DNA of 64,000 bases. Source: Paramoeba atlantica (Eukaryota > Discosea). Below, piece by piece: positions 23,230 through 38,534 of the stretch. Position numbers and translations under genes: made by a program. The notes below the pieces were generated by a model. It saw nothing but the letters and a program-made list of their open reading frames with translations. It did no database searches and had not been told where the DNA came from. The stretch's first letter is position 1, and every line of letters starts with the position of its first letter. The DNA is taken from contig CDRNVI010000137.1 in NCBI GenBank assembly GCA_977017575.1, positions 1 through 64,000 on the forward strand, in the 5' to 3' direction.

Positions 23230-23485
23230 TTTTGAAACCACTTTTTTGGCTGTGAGAAAAAAGAGAAAAAAATGAAATTTATTTTTTTTTATTTCTTTTG
23301 AGGTAGTTGTGGACCCCAACTGCCAAGTATACAAGGTACATCTGTTGTTCTTCATCCTCCCAAAATATCTCCCCCAGTGCCTTCCATCTGTTCTGTACCA
23401 AACCAAAAGGAGTCTCTGCTCGAGCTTGGAGGTGACTCACATTTTTGTTCCACTTCTCTTGTTTTTCAGTCAGAACTGCTGCTCC

Positions 23486-24204
23486 TTAAGATAAATCAGG
23501 AGGAAAATGGGGATTAACTTTTCTTTTCCCTCCTCGAGGTTTGGCAACTGGGGTATAAAACTTGACATCACGTTCGCCATTTACTGCTTTAAGAGTTTTG
23601 TTGGCTGTTTCATAATGAGTATCAGCAATGATATGAGCCCCCTTAAAATTATCAATCAGGTCCCATTTAACAAGTTTCACCCACTCCCCATCATACACTT
23701 TCAGACTGTATCCACCCCAAATCCTTTGGACAATCTCATTTCCATCAGAGAGAAATTGAAACCTCTGGGCAGGGCCATTTGCCTTGTAACTCCAGGCTCA
23801 ACTCTTTTTTGAAGTGGACCGTTTTTTGATAATCGGAAGTCCACTGAATCAAGAGAAAGATTTACTTTCTTCAATCCCCTTCTTTTGGGAAAATTCTTTG
23901 CTCATTCATCCCAACTTTGTCACCCCTCATTTTTGATCTGAGGAACTGCCCAACGAAGAAGAAGACGGCGGATCAACTTTGTGTTGTGGGCCAAACACTT
24001 TGCATGGAAAGCAAAAGTAAATTTAACATTCTTTTCAATCCATGAATAACCAACCCCTTCGAGGTCCTTGAAAAGGCAGAGAGTGATCATCTTCTCGGTG
24101 AACCCTCTTGGCTGTTCAAGATTCCACAATTTCGTTCTCTCCTCTTGCCTTTTCAGAAACTCAATCAACTCAGGCAAGTAGGTTCTTTGAAAGCTTTGTT
24201 TCAA
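23486..24204 (-). pseudogene. DDE-type transposase core (Harbinger/DDE_Tnp_4-like)
   Basis: Reading leftwards: RRLLLRWAVPQIKNEG, then VNLSLDSVDFRL (likely first catalytic Asp). After a frameshift in an A6 run near 23840 come WSYKANGPAQRFQF, GGYSLKVYDGEW (second Asp), FKGAHIIADTHYE (third acidic site) and FYTPVAKPRGG, ending at TAA. The spacing of SYK-N-P, GGYS-K-YDG and ADxHYE is that of DDE_Tnp_4-type transposases, which cut and paste DNA. In-frame TGA codons at 23920, 23902 and 23798 all fall where Trp would read well. It lies between the 44-bp inverted repeats. The sub-family call is from memory of motifs and needs a search. Confidence 0.55.
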
Positions 24205-24347
24205 CGATCCATTTTATATTCGAGAAAGAGAGAGGTTTGGAGGCAACCTTCTCCAGCAGCAAAACAATTTTCTCTTTTTGTTTCTTTTTCACCAAAACCA
24301 TCACAGCCAAAAAGCAGCCAAAAAAAGAGGGCTTTTTTGATATTTTT

Positions 24348-24391
24348 CTAGGGGATAATCCTTTCAAAAAAACCAGGGAATAGGCCACACT
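24348..24391. repeat. Terminal inverted repeat, right
   Basis: Reverse complement of 23186-23229 (GGATAATCC, then CCAGGGAATAGGCCACA). The minus-strand frame GDFEELMKRFGI...IHQFSVAYS reads into it from the right, so the repeat lies inside, or was inserted into, a longer ORF. Confidence 0.7.
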
Positions 24392-24700
24392 GAACTGATG
24401 AATTTCATAACTTTTCTCAATGTCAATAATCGAAAACAAGCCAATAAAAACATCTTTATTCCTTTTATCATGCTTTTGTTGTGTCCCACACAAAGTAAAC
24501 AGAGAGATACCAAAACGCTTCATCAATTCCTCAAAATCACCCAAGGCAAACCCTCCAACATGAAAAAAAAGGTCTTGTTCAACCCTTCAGGGAAGGGGTA
24601 TCAATTCCCCAATATTGGATCATTTTCTTTGCTTCTTCAGAAGTGAGAGGAGTTACAGAAACTGTCCATTTTGCTGGATCTTTTTGTAATTTTGTTCTTT
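24392..24700 (-). pseudogene. N-terminal transposase-like fragment
   Basis: Minus-strand pieces TPLTSEEAKKMIQYWGIDTP (about 24600-24660) and FALGDFEELMKRFGI (about 24520-24560), in shifted frames. A diverged relative (TPFSSE-EANTIMDCW) lies at about 25830-25890, so the family has at least two decayed copies here. Probably the N-terminal region of the transposase to its left. Confidence 0.35.
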
Positions 24701-25119
24701 TTGCTGATAGAGCTTGCTGTGCAGTTTTGAATGCAAGATTGTTGAACAAATTGATCAATCATTTTTGTGAATCATAAACCTTCTCCATAATTTGTTTTGT
24801 GATGTTATTCCACAAATTTTGAGAGACTGGTCCTTGTAATTGTTTCTGTTGTCTTTTTGAACATTGAATGCAAACTTTGACATTATTGAGCAAATTTTTG
24901 TATCTGTTGCAGTTTCAACCTGAAACACAAAGCTTGTTCTTCTGGAGAAACTTTTCAAATGTGCATGAATGGCATTCTTCTGGTGGCTTGAGGGTGAGTT
25001 TTCTTGATTTTGTCTTCAATTTCTTGGGAATTCATGGCTATTGGTTCAAAAAAGTGAAACAAGAAATTTATTGAGTGGCTCTCTTGCTTTAATGGCAGAA
25101 TTTGGTTGGATATCCTGTG

Positions 25120-25345
25120 TTTCCAGGTTCCATTATTGGGTGTTGGGTTGCCCTACGCTTGGGCATTCCCTCAAAATATTCATCAGGACCAGAATTTTCA
25201 GAGGGTGTTGTTTGTGGAGGATGAGAGGAGACTGGACAAGGATATGAAATTGGAAGAGGAAGGCGAGAGGAGTTTTGTTACAAACCCTGTTCGATTGTCT
25301 TCTATTCAATTTGATGCCATCTTGTCGCTCTGCTCTTCTGATTGA
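25120..25345 (+). CDS. Possible 3'-terminal exon, unknown protein
   Basis: After a pyrimidine-rich ...TTTCCAG boundary at about 25127 the frame VPLLGVGLPYAWAF ... FVEDERRLDKDMKLEEEGE ... LSSIQFDAILSLCSSD runs to a TGA at 25343-25345. Composition is protein-like and unlike the surrounding low-complexity DNA. I cannot place the upstream exons. Note that this end codon would be a TGA stop. Confidence 0.25.
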
Positions 25346-26553
25346 TCACTGCTCCCTCCCTCCCTTCCTCCTTTTCGATTGTATTTTTCCCTTGTTTTAC
25401 TTTTCCTTTTCCTATTTTTCCTGATGTTTATTTTATCCTGTCCTGATTTGATTCTGTCCTTGTTTCAATCAAAACACTGATTTTACACTCTCTTTTATCT
25501 CTGTCACACCCCCATCTCAACTGTGTTTCTCTGCTCCCGCATTTTATCTCTAGTTCTATCTAATGTTCCCCTTGTATTTACCTGATGAATAAAACTCACA
25601 TTTTCGACTTTTCTTTGGTGTGTGTGTTTCTGTGTTCTTTGTCTCCTGCTCTCCAGGGATCTGTTGATTGTGACAAGTTTGATGGACAAAGTGATGAGAC
25701 CAGAGGAGAAGTTCCTGGAAGATGAGGAGAAGAAACCAGAGGTATAAGAGGAGTAGATACTGGAGGACAAGGGGAAGATACTGGAGGGTGAGGGGCTCTG
25801 AGAAATATAATGTGTGTGATTTCAGATCAGCAGGGCCCAGCAGTCCATTATTGTATTGGCCTCCTCAGAAGAAAAGGGAGTTGCATTAATTGTTCTCTTT
25901 TCCAGATCTTGCTACAGTTTCTGATGCTGTGCATATTTTGCTAGCCAAGCTTTTTCAAAAAAAAGCAAGGTCAAGATCAAAAATTGTTTTCCTTGGTGAT
26001 GAAAGATTTCTTCCTCAATTTGTTTTGCAACTGAATTCCAAATTATTTTGAGTGAACCATCTTTAAATTCTTCACCGCTCCCTTTCTACACTTCAAAAGC
26101 AAAAAGTTTCAACAAATTTCTTCTTCTGTGATTGTTGCTGGATTGTCCTCGAATTTTTTTTCTCACTCAGCATTCAACCATCAAAGGACAGTCTGCCAAA
26201 TAACTTTCTTTGTTTGCTTTTTTTTGTATTTTCTGGAATTTCACTCTGAAACCAAGAAAAAAAACCAAAATAGGGGTTAATAAAAGGGGTGTGTTTTTCG
26301 AAAAATTGGATGTCATGAAATGAAAACATCTCCAAATGATCATCCAACCACCCTTGAGGAACTCTGTAAAATCAAAAGAAAAGCTCAAAGTGATCCTCAA
26401 GCAAGCAGATGAGTTCAAGGAATTGAAGGAAAACAAGAGAATTTTGAGGGAGTTGGGGGGGGGGGTAGAGTAAAAAAAAGAAAGAAAAAAACCTCCACCT
26501 GGAGTGGAGGGTTCAAACCACCATGAAAAAAAAATCAAAAGACAAAAAAAAAG
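25346..26553. other. Spacer with transposon debris
   Basis: Pyrimidine-rich to about 25560. A diverged copy of the transposase N-terminal fragment lies at about 25830-26100 (minus). Nothing else is supported. Confidence 0.4.
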
Positions 26554-26626
26554 TGCTCCCGGTGAGGATCGAACTCACGACCTTCAGATTATGAGACTGA
26601 CGCTCTACCGACTGAGCCACGGAAGC
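26554..26626 (-). tRNA. tRNA-Met (CAT), elongator type
   Basis: 73-nt cloverleaf. Acceptor GCTTCCG pairs with CGGGAGC (one G-T) with discriminator A. D arm is GGCTCAGTCGGTAGAGC, anticodon loop CTCATAA, T arm GTGAG-TTCGATC-CTCAC. A T9 run follows as pol III terminator. No intron. Confidence 0.93.
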
Positions 26627-27046
26627 CAATGTCAATGTTCAAACTCTGTTTTTTTGTGAAGTCATCAAACTCAGAAAAGCATCTTATCATCACTGGTTTC
26701 TATGATTGACCTATGTGTTTTTAACACACAACATGCTCCTCAACACTCTCAAAACCTTTTGAGCCATAATCTTTAGTAAAGGAATGGAGCTGTAATTTCA
26801 AAGATCCAACAACAAGGTAATGACTGGACAAGGGGAAACCATTACAAATAATGCCATCCCTGAGCACAACCCATGCAATGCTCTACACACTAAAGATAAA
26901 AAAATAAAAAAATATTAAATTATTTATCTTCAAAACTGAACAAAAATTAAAGAATGAACAAAGTGATGGAGAAAAAGACAAACAAAAAGAAAAGACAAAC
27001 ATGAAAGGACAGAGAAATAAAAAAGAAAAGAAAACAAAAAGAAAGT

Positions 27047-27119
27047 AGGCTCCAATGGGAATCAAACCCATGACCTCCACCTTACTAGGGTGGCACTCTG
27101 CCAGCTAAGCTATGGAGCC
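27047..27119 (-). tRNA. tRNA-Thr (AGT)
   Basis: 73-nt cloverleaf. Acceptor GGCTCCA/TGGAGCC, anticodon stem CCACC/GGTGG with loop CTAGTAA, T arm ATGGG-TTTGATT-CCCAT. The T loop has TTTGATT for the usual TTCGATT, a weaker box B. A short T-run follows. Confidence 0.9.
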
Positions 27120-27520
27120 ACTTGCTTCAAAAAAAAAGATTTTTTTTTAGTGACCACTGGGACATTTATCAGTTCACAGAGTTGAAAGAAGAGTTGAAAG
27201 AAAAAATAAATCAAAACAACTTTTATCAACTTTAAAAATAAGAAAACAAAAAAAACAAAAACAAATCTAATACCATTTAAAAAAGAAAATCAAGGCACAG
27301 CAAGATAATAAGACGACTTGTCTTAAAGAATTGACAAATACTGGTTGTGATTGGACAAAACTTTATCAATTAAGAATATCAAAAGACTGACAAAAAGAGA
27401 AAAAAAGAATATGAAAAAAAAAAAGAAGGAAAAAAAAAGAAAAAAGAGAGGGGGAAAAAAAGAAAGAAGAAAAGAAAAAAAAGAGAAAGAGAAAGAAAAA
27501 GAAAGAAAAGGAAACAGAAA
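27120..27520. other. Spacer with a SINE-like tail and purine runs
   Basis: 27146-27170 (GTGACCACTGGGACATTTATC) matches the 3' part of the retroposon at 29578, so a short third copy may be present. The rest is A/G-rich. Confidence 0.4.
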
Positions 27521-27601
27521 GGGAAAGGGAAAGGGAAAGGGAAAGGGAAAGGGAAAGGGAAAGGGAAAGGGAAAGGGAAAGGGAAAGGGAAAGGGAAAGG
27601 G
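27521..27601 (+). repeat. (GGGAAA)n array, about 13 units
   Basis: Perfect hexanucleotide repeat. Runs of three G every six bases could form a G-quadruplex on the plus strand. Confidence 0.95.
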
Positions 27602-27797
27602 AGAACAAGAATTGCCATATTAAGACTGTTTTATTTGGAAGATACCTTCAGTGTGACATTGATGGATTTAAGTATAAATATTGGCACTGAATCAAGTTCA
27701 TAAAATCTCCAAATAAAACAGTGTGAAACCATTCAGTATCTTTTTCTTTCTCTTGTTTCTGAAAGTTGTAGAAGAGTTCGCTCACATTTTTCTCAGG

Positions 27798-28625
27798 ATG
27801 GCAGCAACTAAAAAGAAGGGAGGAAAATCATCTCAAGATCAGATGGAAATGATGAAACAGTTACAAAGTTCTCTGTTGGAAGTTACCCGTACAATCACCG
27901 ATTTGAAAAACGCCCAAGAGTCAGAAACTCGCGCGAGAAAAGAGAGAGAAGCGAAAGAAGACGAATAGAGAGAAGAGAGGGAAAGAGAACCTCAAATAAT
28001 ACAAGTTATTGAAAAGAGAGACAACCCTGATTTCAAACGAAAATGGGGCAAGACGATTTCGATGCTTAACCCTGACACTTTTCTTGACGAGGTCGGTGGT
28101 GGCGAACGTGACCTCCCACATGGCCCTTGGGAGGTAATGTATTCAGACTCAGAAAAGTCTACTATCGAAAAGAAATCGCTCTCGAGGATCCAAGTCCCAG
28201 TATTGCGAGAGGCTACTTGGGACCTGGTGAAAGCTGACCCTTCACTGAAGGCTAATGCTGAGGCTGTGAAAGCGGCTATGCAGGCTGACAAAGGAATCTT
28301 CAACACCTGGCTCCATTGTATTGACGAGCTCAAACCTTTGTTTGAAGAAGATTCTGGCAGTGAAGTGGATATTTCGAAGCTTAGAACCCGGATGAATCAT
28401 CTCTCTACACTGTTATTGATGAATATGTCCAAACATCATACTGCTTATGTAAACCAGGGGCGCAAAGCTATGAAGACTAATTTGATAACTCATCAGGAAA
28501 AGATTTACGCTGATGCTGAAGGGGAGAGACTGATTGAAGAATTTCATCATAACAAATCCTTGGCTGAAGCAATAGTTACAGGCGTTACGGCCTTTTCGAA
28601 AAGAGGTGCTCGGGGGAATGGCTGA
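27798..28625 (+). pseudogene. gag-like ORF of a DIRS-like retroelement
   Basis: ATG at 27798 (MAATKKKGGK...). The frame is broken by one TAG at 27966-27968 but resumes at once in the same frame (REEREREPQIIQVIEKR...) and runs to 28625. There is no zinc knuckle. Helical, charged residues throughout suggest a capsid-like protein. It sits directly upstream of RT/RNase H sequence on the same strand. The family link is inferred from that neighbour. Confidence 0.5.
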
Positions 28626-29549
28626 AACTGGAAGCCTTATGGCAGACAAAGACACAACTCCCACAAAACTGGCTATGCCCAGAGTCCCCCTTTTCAGCAG
28701 ACGGTTACTTTCGATCACAACCAGAGTCAGGGGGGGTTCCCCGGCTGAGGCCAACGGGGGAGGGGCAGATCATGGCAAGGATAATGGCTCCAGTTGTGAA
28801 CAAACTAGCCTCCTTTGGTATTCGAGTTGTGAATTGGGTCGACGACTTTGTACTCCTATTGGGCCCCAACAAGGAGACTGCCTTCCAGCGGGCTCAAAGG
28901 CAGTGGACCTTCTCGCTACACTTGGTTTTATTATAAACCAAGACAAGAGCAGTCATTCTCTCACAAAGTCAGTCCTGTTTCAAGGATTCATTTGGAACAC
29001 AGTCACCATGAAAATTGATCTTCCTCTAGAGAAAAAGAAAGATTGGCAAACAGCCGCCAGGATGATCAACCTGAGTCAGACAAGGGCCAGCGATGTAGCG
29101 TCTCTGATCAGGAAAGTTCGATACTCAACTCAGATATTCACCCAGGGTCCAATTGGCTACGGTTTCGAAGGGTTTGAGGCGATTGCGGGCTTATGGACAG
29201 TGGAAGAAGCCCAGAGAAGTCCAAATTGGAGGGAAATCCGCACATGGTCGCTACAGATTTACCAATACCATCTCCATCTTGCAAAGAAAGTATCAGTCTA
29301 CTCAACTGATTCGGTAGTTGCGGCTTGTTACATCAGAAAGGTTTATGCAAAGACTCCAGAACTCTCTCGATCAGCAGCAGAAACAGTCAAATTCATGGAA
29401 ATCCACAAGATCATCCAGATCCCAAGGATTGTGTCCCAGGAGGAGATCAAATCAAGTGACATTCTTTCCAGACTCAAGGAGAAGGACGAATTGACCCTAT
29501 CCAAGGAGTTTCTCGACCAATGGCTGGCTCGGCGTCAGATTCACCCATC
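28606..29549 (+). pseudogene. DIRS-like reverse transcriptase/RNase H, truncated
   Basis: RT motif C is visible as VVNWVDDFVLLLG (about 28830), preceded by MAPVVNKLASFGIR. After a frameshift near 28900 come LGFIINQDKSSHSL and FQGFIWNTVTMKIDLP, the region that follows motif C in DIRS/Ngaro RTs. RNase H follows (VSVYSTDSVVAACYI, then ILSRLKEKDELTL). RT fingers and motifs A and B are missing, so the gag-RT junction at about 28630 is a deletion. No tyrosine recombinase is seen; the element is cut by a T28 run at 29550, where a retroposon begins. Such elements integrate by a recombinase rather than an integrase. Confidence 0.6.
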
Positions 29550-30095
29550 TTTTTTTTTTTTTTTTTTTTTTTTTTTTGGTGACTGCTGGGACTTTATCAG
29601 TTCACAAAGAAGGGAAAAACCTTACCAGAATCTTTTTTACCGATTGACTATTCTAATGTAGCCCTAACAGTTTTTCTCAACTCAGTAAAGAGTGTCATCC
29701 ATTCCCCAAGAACCTTTTCAACACAAATTTATGTTAAAATATTCCCAGAAGACTGTTAGCTGGGTAGGCACCCCAAGTTTTGCACCACTTTGCCACAAGC
29801 CTCCACTCAGGGTAGTGTGGGACTCTCACCCACTAAAAAATCCTCCTTTTGTCTTCCTTTTTAAACTTTATTTGGATTCCTTCCTGAGGAGAGAATGCCA
29901 AGCTTAAAAAGGTGCTTTTCTTTAATTCCAAGTTACTATCTCACATTGTGCAGCCAAAGCTAATAGAAAAAGCAGGAACTGAAGGTGGCCCAGCCTCTTC
30001 TTTATCCTGGATCTTGGAGATCTTCAGATTGAGAAGAGTGTGCTTGGGCAGTACCCGCCCTGCCATACCATTGCTGGCTTTGGCCCTCGGTGTTG
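29550..30095 (-). mobile_element. SINE-like retroposon, copy A
   Basis: Minus orientation: 5' side near 30095 with GGTATGGCAGGGCGGGTACTG, then TAGTGGGTGAGAGTCCCAC, ending in A28 (29550-29577). TGGCAGGGCGGG differs from the pol III box A consensus at one position, and GGTGAGAGTCC resembles box B (two mismatches). Copy B at 31262-31612 shares the 5' block, the middle block and the poly(A) end. Copy A may instead be the 3' UTR of the LINE fragment to its right. Confidence 0.5.
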
Positions 30096-30226
30096 TTATG
30101 ACCTCACAGTTGAGAAAGCACACATGCTCTCCCAGTATGAACTTTTCCAAGAAATTGGATCAGTCCAAGAATCGCATTACCTCTTCTTCTTGGAGAGGCA
30201 GTGTTCCTTGTATCAGGACTATTATC

Positions 30227-31255
30227 TTAATGATCTTGAATTCTTGTGGTGTTTGAGGCAGAAGAAGAAGAATCATTTCCAACCATGCCATCACTATTAT
30301 TTGTTGATCTTCTTCTTGTTCCTCTTTGACAGGAAGAAGATGAAGAACCTGCTCCTCTCCCACCTCTAGATCTAGAGGAGGCTTGCTCCCCTCTCTTTTT
30401 GGGGAGAGAGTTCTTCCACCATCTCACAAGTTTTCCATCAATTGTGCCACTGATGCACAGAGAAGTAAAAGGATCAAGAATTTTTAAGTCTTGATCAACC
30501 CTTTCCTCAGAATGACCCAATTCTCTCCTTTTAGTGCGCTCAACTTGAATCCAGCGTTGAGCTTCTTGTTTAACTTTAGAGAGAAGCCCTTGAATATCAT
30601 TTCGATATTCATTCCATCTTGAGCACTCAAATATCATATGATATGGAGTTTCAACCTTTCCAGTACTATTGTTGCACATTGGACAAGTTGTTGTTTTAAA
30701 CCTCTCTTCAATAAGTCTACAATCAGCCAATCTTTTAGCTGTCCAGTAGCAACCTATTCTCAGTCTAACTAAGCAAACAGCACCCAGTGAGATTTCAGGT
30801 TGAGAAATGCAGATTTTGTACCATTCACAACTGGACAGCATATTCCATTTATTGTAGTGAATCAACCCAGCTGATCCACTACCTTGTTGACTTTTAGCAA
30901 TAAGTTCATCAGTCATATGCTTTTGTAGTCTTTTGGCTCCAATTTGTGCAAGTGGAATTAATTGAGGAGGAGTTGCAGTATTGTAGACTCTCTTTTTCTT
31001 TAACCAAACTTTTGTTCCTTTCACCCATGTGAATTTACGGGTAGATGTTGGGTTATGATATAACTCAGGGAGGATTGTATTCAATTCCCACATTTTGGTT
31101 ATAATTCTTGCCCTTTTGGAGGAACATTTTTCCAAAAAGAACTTTTTCCTTTTCCAAAAAGAAGAGAAAGAAGAACAAAAAAATGATCTTGATACAATTT
31201 TTGAATCTCCATTTGAAGCAAGAAAAACTGAAAGGGAACCAATACCAGAGATCAA
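30227..31255 (-). pseudogene. C-terminal part of a LINE ORF2-like protein
   Basis: Open frame of about 340 residues, not starting at a convincing ATG. It contains CPMCNNSTGKVETPYHMIFEC, the C-x2-C...H-x4-C zinc motif found after the RT in many non-LTR elements, preceded by RLRIGCYWTAKRLADC. The C-terminus is Arg/Ser/Gly-rich. No RT motif remains, so it is a 5'-truncated insertion, as is usual for LINEs. Its first part (NGDSKIVSRSFFCSSFSS) recurs at about 32550-32600. Confidence 0.6.
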
Positions 31256-31257
31256 GA

Positions 31258-31261
<4 letters not shown>

Positions 31262-31296
<35 letters not shown>

Positions 31297-31612
31297 GTGA
31301 CTGTTATCCACTTTTGTGAGAAAAACCTTACTGGAATTTTTCAATTATCTATTATTCAGATCCAATAGGCTTAGTACTAACCCACTAAGCAGTCTCAATT
31401 GGCCAGGTGGGCACCCTTTGCCACCAATTTTCCCTCTGAGAGTAGAAAACCAGCTTTAAAATTGCAGGAGGGTAGTGTGGGAGTTTCACCCACTAAAAAA
31501 CTCACTTTATCTCCAAGTAGATAACCCTTTTTAGACTCCATTACCCCATCTAAAAAGGTGTGCTTGGGCAGTACCCGCCCTGCCATACCATTTCTGGCTT
31601 CGGCCTGCCTGA
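31262..31612 (-). mobile_element. SINE-like retroposon, copy B
   Basis: Minus orientation, ending in A34 (31262-31295). Shares GGTATGGCAGGGCGGGTACTG at its 5' side and GTGGGTGAAACTCCCACACT with copy A, with the middle more diverged. Confidence 0.55.
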
Positions 31613-32687
31613 AATAAATATACTCCCATAAGAAATCCCCTCATAGGCACAAAGATGATTTAAATCTTAGTTAAAACACCTTCTTCATCTTACATTTTAC
31701 TCTTTTCATCATTGTGAAGAATAATAAAAGAGGGTAGATCTTTTGTCACATTTGCTTATTCTTAATGATCATAAAGAGGAAAAACCTCCACCTAGAATTT
31801 AGAGGGAGGTTTTCTCAACTCACCAAATCTTTACATAGCACACATCTTTATCAGAGTTTATTGCTCATTATTCCTTTTTTGGTTGAATGTTCTTTTTGAA
31901 AGGAAGAATTTATCTTTTTAGTGAAAACCTTTAATAATATTTTGAAAAGGAGTATAAAGGGATGCAGAAAAAGATGTCTTTCATTTAATAAAAAAAAAAT
32001 CAATCCTTTATTTATTGAAAGAAAATAAAGACCAGTCTGACAAGACAATATGAATTCTTTAAAAAATCTAAAATATTTGTTTTATTCATTGATTTCCATT
32101 CTTTTCTGATGAAATAAAACAGTTTTGAAATATCCAACAAATCAACTTTGGAATTACACTGAGAAGAATAACTAATAAACTTCTTACAAAATAAAGGGTA
32201 AAGATTTCTCTTTATGGTTGTCTCTTAAATTATCAGGAGTCATTTTAGAGACACTCTTGAGCATCCTTCTTATTTCAAGAGCAGAATTGATTAACCTGGA
32301 GTTAATCATCAACATAAGATGGTTGAATTAACATTTAGTGCACTAGAAGAAACTCTAGATTCATCTCTAGGCCCACGAAGAGGGAGATAATTCAAGGAGC
32401 TTTCAAGGAAAAAACCTTTCCCAAAAAAGGAAATTCAGACACAAAGAAGATCCACAGCATAAGGTTTCCCCATCCAGATTCCACCCTAGAGACCCAACAA
32501 TGCTCTTGAACCTCTGCAAGAGAAAAAGAAGAAGGAGAGAAGAGAAAGAAGAACAAAAAAATGATCTTGATACAATTTTTGAATCTCCATTTTGAAAACA
32601 AACAATCATACCAGATATCAAGAGATCTTCAAAGGAGAAGGGGTGGCTGTGAGCCAGGTGACCTTGAAGGGATTCTGAAAAAAAAAA
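31613..32687. other. AT-rich spacer with LINE debris
   Basis: 32549-32600 repeats 31169-31220 (GATCTTGATACAATTTTTG), so a second LINE fragment is present. No host gene is seen. Confidence 0.4.
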
Positions 32688-32752
32688 TGCGCCACCCAGG
32701 AATCGAACCCGGCCCAGCCGCTTGGAAGGCGGACATCCTGCCCAGCTGATCA
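32688..32752 (-). pseudogene. tRNA-Gly (TCC) remnant lacking its 5' acceptor strand
   Basis: Minus strand: D-arm-like GATCAGCTGGGCAGGA, anticodon stem CCGC/GCGG with loop CTTCCAA (anticodon TCC), a T arm with GGTTCGATTCC, and a 3' acceptor GTGGCGC-A followed by a T10 terminator. The matching 5' GCGCCAC is absent; ACCTTTTT stands there. The box A region is also weak. Probably a pseudogene or the remains of a tRNA-derived element. Confidence 0.7.
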
Positions 32753-33000
32753 AAAAGGTAAAAAAATAACCAAAAAAGAAAAACGGGAGAGAATACAAAT
32801 ATAGGAAAACAACAAATAAAGATAGTCGGTTATATTCAACCCTCAAGTAAAATTTATTGAACGAAAAAAATGAGAGGGGAAGAAGAGAGGGGAGGAGGGA
32901 GGGAGGGAGAGGGAAGTAAATATATCTATTACCTCAAGTTAAAATAAGTAAAAAAGAAAAAAATAATAAAAAATAGTTATTATTTTTAAAATAAAAAACC

Positions 33001-37036
<4,036 letters not shown>

Positions 37037-37349
37037 TCAAAAAAGAAAGAACACTAAAAGAGAATTAAAAAAATTGAATTTGAAAACACATTTTATTTCA
37101 ATTTTGAAAAAAAGAAAAATAATAAATAAAGATATTTATTATTTTTTACTATTTTTTCAAAAAAAAAATAGAATTGAATTTGAAATTCGATTAATTTTTT
37201 CTTTTTTTTAGTATCTTTTTACTTTTTCAAGATTTGGTATTATTTTTAAGAAAGTATTTCATTTTCAATAAAAAGAAAATAGAAAATAGTTTCTCAATAG
37301 AATCTCTTTTTTGTAAAAAATAAATTTTAAAAAAAGATAAAGAATAAAA
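37037..37349 (-). other. ITS2
   Basis: Extremely AT-rich spacer of about 310 bp between 5.8S and 28S. Boundaries are approximate. Confidence 0.85.
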
Positions 37350-37505
37350 TGACACTCAAATAAATATACTCTTAGGATAAAACCTAAAAGTGCAATATGC
37401 GTTCAAAGATTCGATGATTCACTGAGTTCTGCAATTCACATTACGTATCGCATTTTGCTGCGTTCTTCATCGTTACGAGAACCAAGATATCCATTGTTAA
37501 AAGTT
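37350..37505 (-). rRNA. 5.8S rRNA
   Basis: The minus strand begins AACTTTTAACAATGGAT. It contains GATGAAGAACGCAGC and GAATTGCAGAACTCAGTG, the conserved 5.8S core, and ends near TTTGAGTGTCATT. About 156 nt. Confidence 0.93.
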
Positions 37506-37712
37506 GTTTTTTTATTTTTGTTTTGTTTTGTTTTATTTTCATTTTAATTTTTATCAAATGAATGAATTTTGAACATTTTTTGATACAATTAAAATATCAA
37601 AAAAAAGTTTAAATAACAATAAAAATGTTAAAATACATTTTAAAAAGTTAAACACATTTTCACTTTTTCAAAATAAGAGTTATTGAAAAGAAAAGATAAT
37701 TAATAGAAATAT
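37506..37712 (-). other. ITS1
   Basis: AT-rich spacer of about 207 bp between 18S and 5.8S. Confidence 0.85.
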
Positions 37713-37872
37713 TAATGATCCATCCGCAGGTTCACCTACGGATACCTTGTTACGACTTTTGCTTCTTTTAGTTGGCAAGGTTTACTCAAATTCTCAAAAA
37801 CAAACTTATTAACCGAAATCAATAAGTAACTGTCTCTAATCCTAAGATTTCACCGGACCAACCATCAGTAGC

Positions 37873-37907
<35 letters not shown>

Positions 37908-38465
37908 ATCAGCACAAGCTGTTGACTTGTGCTTACTAGGAATTCCTCGTTCACGATAAATAATTGCAAGTATCGATCCCCAGCACGATACAATTTCAAA
38001 AGTTTACCCAAAATGCCCATCTGGAAGGACGAGCGTGACTTTTCAGCCAAGGCCTTTTGTACTTGTTGATTGTATCAGTGTAGCGCGCGTGCAGCCCAGA
38101 ACATCTAAAGGGCATCACAGACCTGTTATTGCCTCAAACTTCCCTTGGTTAAACACCAAGTGTCCCTCTAAGAAGTTTAAAAGAATAAATCTTTTTTAAT
38201 ATCAATAAAAACGAGTTTTCTTAGCAAACAAATTAAGCGTTAACAAAATCCATTTAACTAAAAACCCTCATAAATGTTATTATTAATACAACTAATTAGT
38301 AGGCTGAGGTCTCGTTCGTTATCGGAATTAACCAGACAAATCACTCCACCAACTAAGAACGGCCATGCACCACCACCCACAGAATCAAGAAAGAGCTCTC
38401 AATCTGTCAATCCTAACTGTGTCTGGACCTGGTAAGTTTTCCCGTGTTGAGTCAAATTAAGCCGC

Positions 38466-38534
<69 letters not shown>

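Noticed and set aside
26490..26530. Possible plus-strand tRNA 3' half (GGGTTCAAACC)
   Set aside because: The stem does not pair and no cloverleaf can be drawn.
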